This document shows, in pieces, positions 1 to 12,137 of a stretch of 64,000 bases of DNA. Under the pieces are notes generated by a model that saw only the letters and a program-made list of their open reading frames with translations, was not told where the DNA came from and did not search any database. Where the stretch lies: assembly GCF_032118995.1 (NCBI RefSeq), contig NC_092667.1, forward strand, positions 2,720,931 through 2,784,930. The letters are read 5' to 3'. The DNA comes from Asterias amurensis (taxonomy: Eukaryota; Echinodermata; Asteroidea; Forcipulatida; Asteriidae). Numbering within the stretch: the stretch's first letter is position 1; the number at the start of each line of letters is the position of its first letter. The position numbers and the translations under genes are program-made.

Positions 1-312
1 CATTAAATAACAAACCTGTGAAAATTTGAGTTCAATCGGTTATCGAAGTTGCGAGATAATAATGAAAGAAAAAAAAACCCTTGTGAAGTTGTGTGCTTTC
101 AGATGCTTGATTTCGAGACCTTAATTTCTAAATCTGAGGTCTCGAAATCAAATTCGTGGAAAATTACTTCTTTCTCGAAACTACTCCACTTCCGAGAGAG
201 CCGTTTCTCACAATGTTTTATACAACCAACCTCTCCCCATTACTCGTTACCAAGTAAGGTTTTATGCTAATAATTATTTTAAGTAATTACCAATAGTGTC
301 CACTGCCTTTAA
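1..312 (+). repeat. TTAA-flanked MITE, family A (right part)
   Basis: This is the right part of the commonest repeat here; its left end lies before the window. It ends in GTGTCCACTGCC followed by TTTAA, the same terminus as the complete copies, and holds the internal hairpin in which GAGACCT is answered by AGGTCTC. Short reading frames through it are chance. It lies in the intron before the RGS exon. Confidence 0.85.
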
Positions 313-347
313 AGGGAAAAATGCCTCCAGTTTAAACAATATTTTAC

Positions 348-646
348 AGGTACCCCAGGCCTACCCGGTTAGTCTGGCAGAAATAAATTTGGTGTTAAAC
401 CATGTTTTTTATGCGATTGCCTCCCCAGGTAAGTCTGGATTCTCGCGTTCGAGAGACCGTCAATCGGAACATGGCCGACCCGACCATTCACACGTTCGAC
501 GAAGCCCAGCAACAAATCTACATCCTCATGCACCGAGACTCCTTTCCACGCTTTCTCAACTCCAAAATGTTCCGGAGAATGGTGGAGAATGCGAGCCGGG
601 AGAAGAAGTGAGGGGCCCCAACTAACCGGGTAGGCCTGGGGTACCT
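348..646. repeat. Perfect 26-bp inverted repeat bracketing the RGS exon
   Basis: Positions 348-373 (AGGTACCCCAGGCCTACCCG then GTTAGT) are the exact reverse complement of 621-646. The left arm lies 55 bp before the exon and the right arm begins 9 bp after the stop codon. No obvious target duplication flanks the pair, and I found no other copy in the window. In pre-mRNA the arms could pair and enclose the splice acceptor and the whole coding exon. Confidence 0.9.
429..611 (+). CDS. RGS protein, RZ family (RGS17/19/20-like), last coding exon
   Basis: RGS proteins speed GTP hydrolysis by G-alpha subunits at the membrane; the RZ group acts on Gi/Gz. The exon follows acceptor CCTCCCCAG and opens in phase 0 as VSLDSRVRETVNRNM, then has FDEAQQQIYILMHRDSFPRFLNS and a short tail ending NASREKK and a TGA stop at 609-611. 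This is the final third of the RGS box, with the invariant LMHRDSFPRFL helix of RGS17, RGS19 and RGS20. Earlier exons lie before the window. The exon begins GTAAGT, which looks like a splice donor directly after the acceptor, but the homology runs through it. Sixty residues are encoded here. I cannot tell which vertebrate paralogue is closest. Confidence 0.85.
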   Translation, partial: VSLDSRVRETVNRNMADPTIHTFDEAQQQIYILMHRDSFPRFLNSKMFRRMVENASREKK

Positions 647-3565
647 CAGGTCCAACCTTCTCCTCATGACTTTTGGTGTGAAAACAAAAATTCGAAACAC
701 TAATGATGACCTTATGGACGTTGAACGGAGCAGTGATACTGGTTAACATTGTGTAGACTTTTTAAAATGGACGACAAGACGGGCTTCAGCGATTGTCCAG
801 CGTGGGTCTTCAAAAGACTGGTGCCCTGCTAAAGTGACAACATCACGCATGCAGACGAGCATCGCTGTGGACGATTTTAAAAATACACCATGGGGCTCGT
901 TGACTCCACCGTGTTAGAAAACATGACGTCACTGATCAGACCACGTGACCACTAGACGAACGAGATGACGACAGCGAAGCGGTACCGCGCCGTGATGACG
1001 TGCACCGTTGAAAATTGGCTGCAATAAAATGGGCGGCATCTAACCGTTAGAGGGCGTACCACTTGCAGAGGTTTGGCGTGACCTCTTCTCCCCTTCAGGA
1101 AAGGTGTTTAAACAAAATGGCGGTCATGCTGGAAAGGGCTCTAATAATAATGGGGTCCATTTAAGAAGTTCAGAGAACCACAGAGTTGCCGACCGGCTGT
1201 ACATCGTTAACGATGAAGGATCATTCTGCTGTATATGAAGAAGATTAAACGTGAAAAAGATGGCAATGTGGCCAACATTTTCCTCAGGGATTATTCACAA
1301 ATTTACACATCATCGGCGTGATGAAGTTATACAAGAAAATGATGGAATGATAAAGAACAGGAAGGGAATCTTAAATTGAAACCCAGAGCTTTTCATTATA
1401 CAAGGGCTGCATGCTGTAATACTCGATATCCACAAGTTGGTGTTTACCTGTATTATGGCAGATCGAGAACGTGTGTGATACCAAGGGTGACATGTCGCTT
1501 GCCCCGTTATGGATGCAATTAGTGAAAGAACTTCAAAGTTTCTCCACCGGTTTTGGCTTCGGGTGATCGAGATACAATCTTGCAAGGCTAGCTGTAGGTT
1601 CGCTGGGGTCGATGAGAAACCAATTCCAAAGCATGTATGTCTCGCCCAAAACAAGACTTGTTTCCAAAAACGTTAGTTTTCATTTTCATCCAAATTTGCA
1701 ATTACTTGTCTACGCAAAGGGTCTTAAAAACAAAGGTCATTCGTTGTAAATTATTTTGTGGCAATCATGCAAAGCCAAATCGGGATTACAAGTTACATAA
1801 CCTTGCTGTGTAGTGTATTTTTGTCTGATGGTTAACTGTTTTCTCATCATCCCCACGAGCGACTCTGAAGAGCCTATTTATAGATTGATGACGTCAACGG
1901 TAATTGATGAGGGATACCTTAATCCGATCATGTGGAATTAAACCATTGTGGATTACCTAATCCAAGCTATTGCTGTGAAGAGACTTTGAAGCAAACACAT
2001 CCAGACGGCATCGCCATTTTTATTAATGACGTCGAAGGAGCAGAAAGGCATAAAAACAAGAGGTTTGGAAAAAAAATGTTATTAATAAAGTTATAATTTG
2101 TGGCCTTTTTATCAACGTGTGTACGCGCGAGGTTGAGACTGCGTGCCGGTGCAAGCGACTTTTCTACACCCTTGACCAAAGTAGTTTCGTCATAATGACG
2201 TCACAGCCTACAATGTTTCCTCGCCATTGGCTCAAGTAGTGAGCTTTTGTAAAACAAATAACTAAAATACAAGTAAAATGATGAGTGACTTTTGATTTCT
2301 TGTGATACAATAAACACCTAATGATCGAAAAACGCGCCTCTGCCAAAGAACTAATATTCGTAACAAAACATATTGATGTCTTTTTGTTTTTGTTTTCTAC
2401 TCACAAATTTTGATGTTTATTGCTTAACGATTTTAACCAACGGACGGTCTAATTTGTATTGATTTGTACTGTTTTTTCGGTGACAGTAACGTAATATTGA
2501 AAAAAAAAATATTGTCTGAAATGTGAAAGTATGTGATGGGTGACTATTTAGTGAGTATTTAGATTTTAAATTTTGGAAGTTGTTATATTGCTTTTTGTCA
2601 GAACCGTGATTTGTATTCGTACATTTTTACTGTCACACACAACATTGTGTATACACGTGTATCGTTCTACATTATAGGTGCTTTTTTGAAAAGCGAGTAC
2701 ATTTTTAATTTGTAAGTATAAATTAGCAGTGCAATTTTTTATTCATATTGGTGGAGCTATCACAGTGTGAAAATCTTCAGAGCAAGTTGTTTACCTCATT
2801 CTGGTGTTAGTTTGTGGATCCACACATTGTCGTGTTGATCAACCCTTCTAATTTTAATACACTTATATTTCCTGGTTTATTCAACAGATATTATGTATAT
2901 AGGGAGTATCAATATTAGTTGAATACAAAAGAAATAGAATGAGTGTTAAGCTTGACCCAAACCGTTTTTCAAATATGCTTTCTTTATTATTATTTTTTTA
3001 TAAATGATTCCATTGCAGTGCAATTTTCTGGGCAATCTCTCGTTTTCAGCAAGATTTGTTTGTGAACAACCCATTTATCGTGCTTTGTGCCTAACTTTGA
3101 TAATTATTGTCCACATCTATTGGTTGGTATCAACTGATTTTGTGAAAGTATCCACTCATGCCAATGATTATAATGGTGTTTTGATAATGCAATATTGTTA
3201 GTGTGATGTAGATGCAATGTAAAACACATTCAACACTGTATGTGATGCAGGCTGACTTTATTCGCCTTATCCTTATGAAAATTGTCCACATGTATTGGTT
3301 GATATCAACTAATTTTGTGAAAGTATCCACTCTATGTCAGTGATTATAATGGTGTTTGGTAACGTGATATCGTTGATTATCGTTGGTTCACAAACATTAG
3401 TAATCAGGTGCAGCTATGTTACTTTACTCCACTATTTAAACGCGAGCTTGCTTCTGCAAACATATTCTGCTGCTTTTTATAACGGGCATTGCAGTTTGTC
3501 AGTGAATAAGATGGCTGATTTGCAAACTTACTACGAATAGATATCAGCCAAATTCATTTAACACC
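612..3565 (+). other. Probable 3' UTR of the RGS gene, then unassigned DNA
   Basis: No open frame here looks like a real exon. AATAAA hexamers lie at 1023-1028, 2084-2089 and 2309-2314, so the RGS mRNA could end at any of them. Several TGACGTCA-type sites occur (about 925, 1890, 2030 and 2197), without a recognisable gene beside them. Confidence 0.4.
3102..3373 (+). repeat. Two-copy tandem repeat, 175-bp period
   Basis: About 97 bp beginning TTGTCCACAT, through GTGAAAGTATCCACTC to ATAATGGTGTTT, occur at 3102-3200 and again at 3277-3373, 175 bp apart and with scattered differences. It looks like an old local duplication. Confidence 0.75.
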
Positions 3566-3964
3566 TTAAAGACACTGGACACTATTGATAATTGTTAAAT
3601 ACAAGTCTTCTCACTTGGTGTATCTCAACATAATGCACAGAATAACAAACCTGTGTGAAAATTTGAACTCAATTGGTCATCGAAGTTGCGAGATAATAAT
3701 GGAAGAAAAAACACCCTTGTCGCACGAAGTTGTGTGGTTTCAGATGTTTGATTTCGGGACCTCAAAATCTAATTCTGAGGTCTCGAAATCAAATTCAGAT
3801 ATTTTAGTGGAAAAGTATTTATTTCTCGAGAACTATGTTACTTCAGAAGAGACCGTATCTCACAAAGTTTTATACTATCAACAGCTCTACATTGCTTGTT
3901 ACCAAAGAAGTTTGTGTGGCAACAATTTTTTTGAGTAATTACCAATAGTGTCCGGTGCCTTTAA
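3566..3964 (+). repeat. TTAA-flanked MITE, family A (complete)
   Basis: It starts TTAAAGACACTGGACACTAT and ends AGTGTCCGGTGCC followed by TTTAA, so the inverted ends sit between TTAA target copies. The central GGGACCTCA and GAGGTCTC stem is present. It belongs to the sub-variant whose ends read GACACTGGAC rather than GGCAGTGGAC. The TTAA target suggests a piggyBac-type transposase, but the ends lack piggyBac's usual CCC/CCT start. Confidence 0.85.
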
Positions 3965-5297
3965 CAGCTGGCCGAACATGACTAAAACAACTTCAGTAAT
4001 CCAAACACAATGTTCGTCTGAGAAGAACAAGCTCCAAAAAGAACTATGTAAAACAGAGTAACATTGCTGCACAATAAGACGCAGCGGAGAACACATTTTA
4101 AACCAAAGACAAAATAATATTCATCGTAATCATATCAACAGTGTTACCGTTGCATCTTTACTGCGGTGTACATTTTGAATTGTGTTTCCAACAGTCCGAA
4201 GCCTTAGCCGAGGCTTGGCAAAGGCTTCTGGCTATACGTTTGGAAATGTTGAAATAGTTCCCGATGATGTACACAACAATAAGTCATTTGCATCGATGTT
4301 CATCACTGCATGCTGACAGCACCACAGTATTCTATGTAGAAGCACTATAAAATCTTCCGTACAGCTATGTCTTATTCATCTACGCAGATTTCACTGTCAA
4401 TCCTCACATACCCTATATAAGCACTCCTGGGTGGAGGGGAGCAATATACTGATGAATGTGTTGTTAGAAGATTCAATCCAACACTCTGACACTAATGTAC
4501 GTCAAAGATCTTACCTGGTGTATGGTGGCCCTTGCACACTTTTTGGCAACCCAATTACAAAATGTACGGTGTATCCATTCTTCTGTGATGTCAAACACCA
4601 TCCACAACATTTCACACTTGGGTAGTGTTCATGGCTTAATGTACCTTTGCAAATGACGTCATTGGCTAAGAGTTGTGCGTGGCGCGTGCGTGTTGATTTC
4701 AAAGATGGCGGCCAATGTAAGGGGTATTGATGGGTTTGTTAAACTTATTAACACAATACATGTAATCTGTATCCATACCAAAAGGCAAGTTTATTAAGAG
4801 AAGTCATCAACCTTTGCACTCGGAAGAGTTTTCAACTTCTCTATTGAATTTGAAATGGAAGACTTTCATAATGTTGCCGACAAAATGCGTTCATTTGGAA
4901 AACTAACATGGCCACCGTAAATAAACATTTATTTGATGGTGTTGCGTATCTTATGGGCATTAATAATGTTCAGTTATAGTTTTTGTATACAATATCCAAT
5001 GACAAGAATTGGTTGCACTATTAATATGAGTGCACCCACACCACATGTTTTGTTCTGGCACAGATTCCTCAACACAGTGCTCCAGTGGTCAAATTATTGT
5101 CGTACATGGGTTTTGTCTGACAAATGTTTTTTTTTTTTTGACATGTACTGAAAGAAAAACCAAAATGAATGTGCAGATGTTAATAATTCATTGGCACTTT
5201 TGTATGATGTGATGTTTGTTGTTTCTCTTTGTCTTTTTGTACTGTATTCACTGCTTTTGACTTCTTAATGTGCTAATTTTGCTATAAATACTTCAAC
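3965..5297. other. No gene recognised
   Basis: Moderately AT-rich DNA. At 4653-4720 a TGACGTCA site, GC-rich sequence and AAGATGGCGGCCAAT followed by GTAAGG resemble a small first exon with a splice donor, but nothing downstream could be joined to it with confidence. Confidence 0.3.
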
Positions 5298-5694
5298 TTA
5301 AAGACACTGGACACCTTAGGTAATTGTCAAAGACCAGTCTTCTCACTTGGTGTATCTCAACATATGCACAAAATAACAAACCTGTGAACATTTGAACTCA
5401 ATTGGTCGTCGAAGTTGCAAGATAATAATGGAAGAAAAAAACATCCTTGTCAAACGAAGCTGTGTGCTTTCAGATGCTTGATTTCGGGACCTCAAAATCT
5501 AAATTTGAGGTCTCGAAACCTAATTCAAATAATTTAGTGGAAAATTACTTCTTTCTTGAAAACTGCATTACTTCAGAGGGAGTCGTTTCTCACAATGTTT
5601 TATACTCAGAACAGCTCTCCATTGCTCGTTTCCAAGTAACTTTTTATGCTAACAATTATTTTGAGTAATTACCGATAGTGTCCAGTGCCTTTAA
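5298..5694 (+). repeat. TTAA-flanked MITE, family A (complete)
   Basis: It starts TTAAAGACACTGGACACC and ends GTGTCCAGTGCC followed by TTTAA. It has the same internal order as the copy at 3566-3964, at the same length (about 397 bp), and the same end sub-variant. Confidence 0.85.
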
Positions 5695-6689
5695 CAGCAG
5701 ACCACGCGCAGAATGTGGGAATTCTGGGTCCAACAAAAAACGTGGTCCAATCTGTTCCTTGCTTTATGCTTCCTCCAACCCGTGTGCATGGGAGGTGCGT
5801 ATGTGTATGAGGCTATATACGTTTTGAGCTTGGTTGCAAACATCTATGGTTTGGTTTATTTTAGCACTATTAAAAGCTACGCACAAACAGTTCTTGATCA
5901 AGATCCAATAAGGTTTGGCCTTGGAGTTTTCCAGAACCAAAGATGTATTTTTTTTTTCCGAATCACTTGGTCTTTTAGCCATAGAACTACATCAGCTTTT
6001 TCCATCTCTTTTGAACACACTTTTTGTGAATGTGAGTGATACCATGTTCCATGTACTTGTGTTACGTAACCAAACTATATGCTAAACAAAGGGACCAAGT
6101 AACATCTTTAATTCTTACAGGAAACTGTGTTAGCATATAAAATATTATTTTTCTTCAGAAATTTGATCAAAGTAATATGTTTACTAACTTGCTGCAAATT
6201 TTAGCACTGCAAAGTGTGTACATAGTGTATTGAAGAAATAGCGTAATAATTGTAGATACATTTAGCTAAACTTTTAGTTGACATTTTATTTGTTATGTCA
6301 AATTGATATATAATTTATTATATAATATATAATATACAGAGAGAACATAATTTAATACAATGTTAACAATTTGTGTTTAAGAAAATTTTCATAGGTATAT
6401 AATTTTATTTAAAAGTAAACATAATTTACAGATCAAAAATTTCACAAGAAATTTTCCCGCCAGTTTTAAATCTCATATCAAGTTACACATTATCGGTATA
6501 AGAGGAAGAAACCATTTCGAAGTCCTAAAGGCATCCATTATCATGTTTAGCGTTACACATTGTGGTTCAGTTTTATTTCCTACATGGTGTGTCTTGTAAA
6601 TTTGGCATTTACTAACCGTCAAGCTCCGTCATTTAATTTTGGCACCCCCTATTTGATCTGCCACGCCCCCAAACGTGGTCAGATTAGCT
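5695..6689. other. AT-rich DNA without a recognised gene
   Basis: A 108-residue open frame at 5713-6039 has no recognisable domain and no splice context. The stretch 6280-6440 is almost pure A and T. I see nothing else. Confidence 0.4.
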
Positions 6690-6835
6690 GGGCCCAATTT
6701 CATAGAGTTGCTTTAAGCAGAAAATATTGCAGATATGAGCAGGATAACACACACAAGTTGTACATGTGACATTGTAGTTTGGCTGGTAAGCATAATTTCG
6801 TTGTGCTTAGCTAGTGTTTGTGATTATAAGCCATC
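6690..6835 (+). repeat. Family G repeat (GGGCCCAATTTCATAGAG), partial
   Basis: It starts GGGCCCAATTTCATAGAGTT and carries the shared blocks GAGCAGGATA, GTACATGTGACAT, TTTGGCTGGTAA and TTGTGCTTAGCTA. Longer copies lie at 28998-29208 and 60557-60895, which end in the reverse complement of the start. The right end is missing here. Confidence 0.75.
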
Positions 6836-8460
6836 TTGGTTACAGTCATAAAGCTGATGTACCATATAGGTTGAAGCAGGACAGAAAATAGTCTGAACTC
6901 TTAATATGACAAACCGTCTTTTCATTGGATAACTCAATATTGTTTACTTAATGTCAAACTGTTTCTAATGGAGAAATGTTGAAAACCAATGATATGGATG
7001 TTGTAGTTCAATATGAATTTTTAAAAAATCTCTAACCCCACCCACTCCAATCCCAATCTACACCAAGGTATATAAGCCTACATAAAATATATTTGTAAAA
7101 TGGCTTATGATATTGTTGTTATTGTTATATCAAATCCGCTCAAAATTATTTTGTATAGAAATCGGATACGCCGCTGTTTTTTGTTTTTATGATTTTACGA
7201 TTTGAATTTGGACTCTTTGTTCATTTGGAGAATGATGTGTAAAGTTTAAAGAACAACAACAAATAATATTAATTATTTTACCAATAACAGTCCATTCAAT
7301 GTGGCGTTAAGTGAGATTTTTCTATAACAACATGTTTTATAATTATACGTGAACGCTTGTATGACATGTCAACAAAAACTTTGTATTATATAACCCTTTT
7401 TCCACCAAAATCACCGAGGTACGTAGATATACATAATTATTGTTCAGAACACAATCTGTGAAGAAAAAAATATTATTATATTAAACTTGGATTCTTAGCG
7501 AGTAGCCATTTTTGTGCATATCTGCCTCATAAACGGGGGTGATCTTTTTAAGGTGTACATGTTGTATGTTCGTACGGTCGACAAAAAATAAAAGCGCTGA
7601 CTGTGCAGGCTTTTGCACACATCTTGATGTGAGATTCAATTATGTTAGTTATTAAAATACTGAAGCAAATTGCCGCCACATGAATAAAAAAAAAACATGT
7701 ATTATTATGTAGGTCCATACACGATAACTTACCGTGTACGTACACGATACATTTATACTTGTACGTACCTACGTACAGTATAAGTTACCGTACACGATAA
7801 GATAGGGATGTTTTTTATTCATGTGGCGGCAATACGCTTCATATATTATGGATACATTGACTGCTATATGAGGGGCACAGTAAAATTATATGCCCAAGGT
7901 GATGTCAAAACCATGACTAAGCCCGAAGCGAAGCTTCTTTAATATATCGAATAAGATTCTTCTAATCAACAAAACACCGACTACAAAGGTCGTCTGCGAA
8001 GAAAGTTCGCGGTAGTGATAGTAAACTTTGTATCCGTTTTTATCCGTGTCTGTCAAATATTACAACCATCTCCACACAGTAGGTTGCGTGCGCAATACAC
8101 AATGAATGATTTGTGTATGGGCACCCCTCATGCGGCGGAGTTGCCATTCTTTTACTTTCGTGTTCTCCAAACAATCTTTGCTAATGTCCAAAAAATCTCA
8201 TCTTCCTCATATGCAATTCCCTTTCTGACTAATTCCATCTCTTTGCACATCTTTTGGCGAAACCCATTCGTTTGTTTTCTTGTCTTTCCATGATATCTTC
8301 ATCAGCAGCCGCATACCACCATACTTCGAAAGTGTCCACCTTTTTTTGAACCACACGGCTAACTTCTGAAAGTTGGCTAAACGCGTCTGACTGGGAAAAT
8401 TGGAGATATATAACGGAACAGACGTTACTATACAATTATACTAAGTTTCCAACTCAAATT
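6836..8460. other. No gene; one hairpin element at 7670-7832
   Basis: No exon-like frame was found. The arms TTGCCGCCACATGAATAAAA (from 7670) and its reverse complement (to about 7832) enclose about 110 bp rich in short palindromes of TACGTAC type. It looks like a small non-autonomous DNA transposon. Confidence 0.5.
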
Positions 8461-9142
8461 AACTACACAACCGTACGCAACTCAATGGGAAACCTCACAA
8501 CCATACACAAGTTAATGGTAAACTACACAACCATACACAAGTCAATGGGAGACTAGACAACCATACACAAGTCAATGGGAAATTACACAACCATACACAA
8601 GTCAATGGGAAATTACACAACCATACACAAGTCAATGGGAAACTACACAACCATACACAAGTCAATGGGAAACTACACAACCATACACAAGTCAATGGGA
8701 AACTACACAACCATACACAAGTCAATGGGAAACTACACAACCATACACAAGTCAATGGGAAACTACACAACCATACACAAGTCAATGGGAAACTACACAA
8801 CCATACACAAGTCAATGGGAAACTACACAACCATACACAAGTCAATGGGAAACTACACAACCATACACAAGTCAAAGGGAAATTACACAACCATACACAA
8901 GTCAATGGGAAACTACACAACCATACACAAGTCAATGGGACACTTCACAACCATACACATGTCAATGGGAAACTACACAACCATACACAAGTCAATAGGA
9001 AACTACACAACCATACACAAGTCAATGGTAAACTACACAACCATACACAATGCAATGGGAAACTACACAACCATACACAAGTCAATGGGACACTTCACAA
9101 CCATACACATGTAAATGGGGAACTACACAACCATACACAAGT
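8461..9142 (+). repeat. 30-bp minisatellite, block 1 (about 23 units)
   Basis: Tandem 30-bp units of the form AACTACACAACCATACACAA plus GTCAATGGGA. Many neighbours are identical, so expansion or homogenisation is recent; the first three units are more degenerate. Because 30 is divisible by three and the unit has no stop in several frames, long decapeptide-repeat reading frames appear on both strands; I regard these as by-products. The block ends where a LINE begins. Confidence 0.97.
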
Positions 9143-10860
9143 GAGTGAGGGCGCCCTTCGAGAGGCAGCAACATGGCATTTTGTGCTCAGTGAACTTGTA
9201 CAGTTTTAGCTGTTTTACGCCTTTTTTGATATCGATGTTTGCATCCATTTTGTTAAAGGAATTCGCATACGAGCTCAGTTCCCCTGTGAGTGACATCATT
9301 AACACCTCTCTCGTACAGGGCAGTGTTCCTAATCAATGGAAAATTGCAAATGTCATCCCTGTACCCAAACAGACACCCCCTTCAATCGAAAAACTTAGGC
9401 CAATTTCATTGACATCAACTCTAGCAAAAATTGCTGAAGGTCGTGTAGCCCAACATGTGCTAAAGTCAATCCAACCTCATGTTGATGACAGACAGTATGG
9501 TAACCGTAAGGGTATGTCAACCACACATTGCCTAATTGATGTCTACCACCAATTGGTGTCAAAAGCTGAGAAACCTGGCAACATCAGTACTCTTGTACTA
9601 ACTGATTTCTCCAAAGCTTTCGATGTTATTGATCACAACATTGCTTTTTCTAGTCTTTTGAGCATGGGTGTGGCGCCCAATATTGTGCAGTGGGTGGTTG
9701 ACTTCATTTCTGGTAAACAACAAAGAGTCAAATATAAACAAACCCTCTCCGATTGCATTACTTTAATGGGTGGTGTCCCACAGGGAACAATTTTAGCTCC
9801 AATTATTTTTCTTTGTATCATCAACAGTGCCCAGGAGGAAGTCAGGGATACGGACGTCCATGCATAGAAGTATGTCGATGACCTGACATTGAGTGAGAGT
9901 AGAAGTTACGGCAGTCCAGGTACCATCCAAGATAGTTTGGACTCCTTGTATCAATGGACCATTGATACCAAACTGAAACTCAACCCATCAAAATGTCAGG
10001 TCATGCAGGTGTACTTCTGACGAAAACCCATCCCCGACGTGGATGTCCGTATCTCTGACCAGAAACTCGCCATCGTGGACAAGGTCAAACTACTGTGGGT
10101 AATCATTGAACAAAATCTAAAATGGGAGGGCCAAGTAGACTCGATGTATAGTAAGGCCAACAGAAAGCTGTTCATGCTAAGGAAGTTGAAGGATGCTGGA
10201 CTAGACGCCGAAGAACTCCTCACAGTATACAAAGGCTGTATTCGCCCAGTCCTTGAATACGCAGCCCCTGTTTGGAATGCTGGCCTTACCCAGAAGCAGG
10301 TGAACCACCTCGAGAAGATCCAGAAGCGTGTATGTCACTACATCCTCTCTAAGGACTACACGACATACCACGATGCTTTGTCTATTCTTCAATTGGACTC
10401 CCTCCAGTCTCGAAGAAACAAACTCTGCCACCAATTTGCAGAGAAGGCAAGCGCTTCTGTGAGATTTTCGAGGTGGTTCCCTGCTTCTGTAAACAACTCA
10501 TCTATGCAACTCCGCCAACGAGCACGGTTTGGTATGTTTCACTGCAACACCAAAAGATTCCAAAACAGCCCCTTGCCCTACCTCACCAAGCTCCTGAACT
10601 CCTAGAACCATGTTAATATAATTGCTTAATTTTCTGGTCTTAAATGTATACAAATGTAGTGAACCTGTTTGTACATAATTATCTGGCAGGCCATTGCTTT
10701 TGTGATTTTTTTTTTTTTTTATCAAATGTTCACTATGTATTTTCTATTGTAAAGCTTTTTAATAAATAATGTAATATTTTTTTAATTATTGTAAATTATG
10801 CCGCAATTCAGCGGTATGCTGCGATGGCATTTTTAAATAAATAAACCAATAAACCAATTT
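9143..10860 (+). mobile_element. Non-LTR retrotransposon (LINE, CR1/Jockey-like), 5'-truncated
   Basis: It encodes part of a LINE reverse transcriptase followed by the usual C-terminal region. Visible blocks are LRPISLTSTLAK, the first catalytic aspartate in TDFSKAFDVIDH, GVPQGTILAP and the YVDD catalytic motif, then LEYAAPVWN and ICLE-type sequence to a stop at 10603-10605. The frame is interrupted by a TAG at 9865-9867, just before YVDD, and a TGA at 10018-10020, with no frameshift, so it is dead but not old. The endonuclease half is missing. The 3' end is AT-rich and finishes with two AATAAACC-like units. It is embedded in the minisatellite, with AAGT at both edges as a possible short target duplication. 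The clade within the CR1/Jockey group is uncertain. Confidence 0.9.
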
Positions 10861-11364
10861 ATAAGTCAATGGGAAACAACACAACCATAAACAAGTCAAT
10901 GGGAAACTACACAACCATACACAAGTCAATGGGAAACTACACAACCATACACAAGTCAATGGGAAACTACACAACCATACACAAGTCAACGGGAAACTAC
11001 ACAACCATACACAAGTCAATGGGACACTTCACAACCATACACATGTCAATGGGAAACTACACAACCATACACAAGTCAAAAGGACACTACACAACCACAC
11101 ACAAGTCAATGGTAAACTACACAACCATACACAATGCAATGGGAAACTACACAACCATACACAAGTCAATGGGACACTTCACAACCATACACATGTCAAT
11201 GGGGAACTACACAACCATACACAAGTCAATGGGAAACTACACAACCATACACAAGTCAATGGGAAACTACACAACCATACACAAGTCAATAGTAAACTAC
11301 CCAACCATACACAATGCAATGGGAAACTACACAACCATACACAAGTCAATGGGACACTTCACAA
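10861..11364 (+). repeat. 30-bp minisatellite, block 2 (about 17 units)
   Basis: It continues the same 30-bp repeat beyond the LINE. Several unit variants (ending GGACACTTC, or carrying ACATGTCAA, GGTAAACTAC or AATGCAAT) occur in the same order as near the end of block 1. Confidence 0.97.
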
Positions 11365-12130
11365 CCAACACACAAGTACATGTCAGAAGACTACACATTC
11401 ATTTCTCATGTGTTTATTTTGAATAAAGACAAAAACAGCTGTTAGAAAATGATTGTTGGTGTATGCCAAAGCTTTCCTTCGGCTTTACATTGTCTGTAAA
11501 CTTGCCTCAAAGTTTATAGTTGTAATTCTCTTGTTAAGCTATTTTATGATACAAACCTACTTTTTTATGAATGTATGTATACAGGTTTTTAATTGAATTG
11601 TGTAGAATTCCCATTGCATCGTATATGGTTGTGTAGTTTCCCGTTGACTGGTGGGTGTGTCATGTAAATGGGGAACTACACAACCATACACAAGTCAATG
11701 GGAAACTACACAACCATACACAAATCAATGGGAAACTACACAACCATACACAAGTCAATGGTAAACTACACAACCATACACAATGCAATGGGAAACTACA
11801 CAACCATACACAAGTCAATGGGACACTTCACAACCAACACACAAGTACATGTCAGAAGACTACACATTCATTTCTCATGTGTTTATTTTGAATAAAGACA
11901 AAAACAACTGTTAGAAAATGATTGTTGGTGTATGCCAAAGCTTTCCTTCGGCTTTACATTGTCTGTAAACTTGCCTCAAAGTTTATAGTTGTAATTCTCT
12001 TGTTAAGCTATTTTATGATACAAACCTACTTTTTTATGAATGTATGTATACAGGTTTTTAATTGAATTGTGTAGAATTCCCATTGCATTGTATATGGTTG
12101 TGTAGTTTCCCGTTGACTGGTGGGTGTGTC
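11365..12130. repeat. Two direct copies of the array flank plus minisatellite block 3
   Basis: A non-satellite segment of about 285 bp beginning ACAAGTACATGTCAGAAGAC occurs at about 11371-11655 and again at 11840-12124, 469 bp apart and nearly identical. Between the copies is a short satellite block (11672-11833). Each copy ends with about one and a half satellite units in reverse orientation before the forward array restarts. So a unit of flank plus array was duplicated in tandem. Confidence 0.9.
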
Positions 12131-12137
12131 ATGTAAA

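Noticed and set aside
4653-4720. First-exon-like AAGATGGCGGCCAAT with GTAAGG
   Set aside because: No downstream exon could be joined, and the CRE-like site alone is weak evidence.
5713-6039. 108-codon open frame
   Set aside because: No recognisable domain, no flanking exons, and it lies in repeat-rich DNA just after a MITE.
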